A stretch of 5,390 nt of DNA from Deltaproteobacteria bacterium (GTDB taxonomy: Bacteria; Myxococcota_A; Polyangia; HGW-17; SLPX01): NCBI GenBank assembly GCA_011390535.1, contig JAABSF010000223.1, positions 1 to 5,390 on the forward strand. Reading direction: 5' to 3'. Both the position numbers and the translations under genes were made by a program. Below are positions 4,795 to 5,390 of the stretch, one piece after another (the first letter of the stretch is position 1; the number at the start of each line of letters is the position of its first letter). The notes under the pieces were generated by a model. It worked only from the letters and a program-made list of their open reading frames with translations, was not told the origin of the DNA and made no database searches.

Positions 4795-5390
4795 ATGCTA
4801 GTAGTTTATGCGATATTTGGATCTTTAGGCGCTGCGCTTATTTTATTAACTTTGTTTGTGGGCGATTCCGACACAGACATTGATACTGATGTGGATGTAG
4901 ATGGTGATGTGGATGTGGGCGTCGATGCAGATGTCGACGTTGATGCAGATGTAGAGGCTGAAGCCGGAACGGATGCCGGTGTGGACGCTGGGGTATGGCT
5001 TCCATTTCTGAGTGTTAGGTTTTGGACGTTTTTTGCCTGTTTTTTTGGGGTAACAGGTACGATCCTTACTATTTTAAACAGCGGCTTTATTATAACATTT
5101 ATTACGTCTCTGGTTTTGGGGATTTCAACCGGTTGGCTGGCTTCTTATGTCATGCACAAGCTTTCAAAAGAGCAAGTATCAAGTGGGGTTACTACGAAAG
5201 ACTATGTCGGGATGTCCGGAAAAGTTTTACTGAGCATTAAATCCGGCAAGCAAGGACAAATTCGTTGCTTTATAAAAGGCAGTTTTGTTGACATCGTAGC
5301 AGAGACCGATTCCGATGAATTAATTTCCAGAGGAGAAGAGGTTCTGATCATAGAAATGAAAGGTCATGTCGCTAAGGTGGTTAGATCGGA
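4795..5390 (+). CDS. NfeD/YqiJ-like OB-fold membrane protein, 3' end outside the window
   Basis: This frame is open for 198 codons to the window edge and has no stop, so it is a partial gene. Residues 2-22 form a membrane helix. Residues 24-66 are an Asp-X alternating acidic loop. Residues about 76-95 and 97-120 are two more helices, and from about 137 a beta-rich segment (DYVGMSGKV, then GQIRCFIKGSFVDIVAE, then GEEVLIIEMKGHVAKVVR) has the layout of an NfeD-type OB fold. NfeD-family proteins are usually encoded beside flotillin/SPFH proteins and are linked to membrane microdomain organisation, so a flotillin gene just downstream is predicted. With three helices, the acidic loop and OB domain lie on the same side of the membrane. 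The basic segment after the third helix (HKLSK) suggests that side is the cytoplasm. Probably only a few residues are missing. The family assignment rests on architecture, without a database search. Confidence 0.8.
   Translation, partial: MLVVYAIFGSLGAALILLTLFVGDSDTDIDTDVDVDGDVDVGVDADVDVDADVEAEAGTDAGVDAGVWLPFLSVRFWTFFACFFGVTGTILTILNSGFIITFITSLVLGISTGWLASYVMHKLSKEQVSSGVTTKDYVGMSGKVLLSIKSGKQGQIRCFIKGSFVDIVAETDSDELISRGEEVLIIEMKGHVAKVVRS
4864..4992 (+). repeat. Degenerate GAY-NNN hexanucleotide repeat encoding an Asp-X loop
   Basis: Within the NfeD-like gene, codons 24-66 alternate strictly. Every even-numbered codon from 24 to 66 is Asp, Glu or Gly (16 Asp, 2 Glu, 4 Gly), and odd positions are mostly Val, Ala or Thr. 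The DNA is a diverged six-base tandem repeat of the GATGTN type. All four Gly codons differ from an acidic codon by one second-position A-to-G change, so the register is never broken. Such tracts are prone to length change by slippage. Confidence 0.85.

Noticed and set aside
5022..5240. Plus-strand 72-codon frame
   Set aside because: It is out of frame with the NfeD-like gene that spans it, which has the better ribosome site, membrane helices and OB-fold pattern.

Overview
The window looks like chromosomal DNA of a Gram-negative bacterium. It holds three complete genes and one gene that runs off the right end. The layout (large lipoprotein of unknown function, Hsp70 plus cytosolic J-domain/TPR-like protein, NfeD-type membrane protein with an Asp-rich loop) resembles the accessory chaperone loci of Myxococcota and other former Deltaproteobacteria. 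Base composition is moderate and visibly below that of typical high-GC myxobacteria. The lineage is an inference from gene style only; there is no rRNA or marker gene here. No mobile element, CRISPR array, tRNA or rRNA was seen.

Left part (1-2097, + strand): after about 180-210 bases without a recognisable gene comes a roughly 630-residue predicted lipoprotein with a clear type II signal peptide. I do not recognise its family. It meets the next gene tail to tail with only two bases between stop codons.

Middle (2100-4315, - strand): a two-gene operon, transcribed right to left. The first gene encodes a DnaK-family Hsp70 with a complete ATPase domain and beta substrate-binding domain but almost no C-terminal helical lid. 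The second encodes a 186-residue J-domain protein with an intact HPD motif and a TPR-like C-terminus, overlapping the Hsp70 stop in an ATGA junction. The two very probably work as a dedicated chaperone/co-chaperone pair, separate from the housekeeping DnaK/DnaJ/GrpE system.

Right part (4316-5390): a divergent intergenic region of about 480 bases holds a plausible promoter for the Hsp70 operon. A perfect 7-bp inverted repeat fills its spacer and a second inverted repeat (AACAGT-N9-ACTGTT) lies just upstream of its -35, so repressor/activator control is possible. On the other strand there is a weaker promoter candidate, a possible 21-codon leader ORF with a strong Shine-Dalgarno sequence, and then an NfeD/YqiJ-like membrane protein starting at 4795. 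That protein has one N-terminal membrane helix, a strictly alternating Asp-X loop, two more helices and an OB-fold domain, and is cut off by the window end. A flotillin-type gene would be the expected next neighbour.
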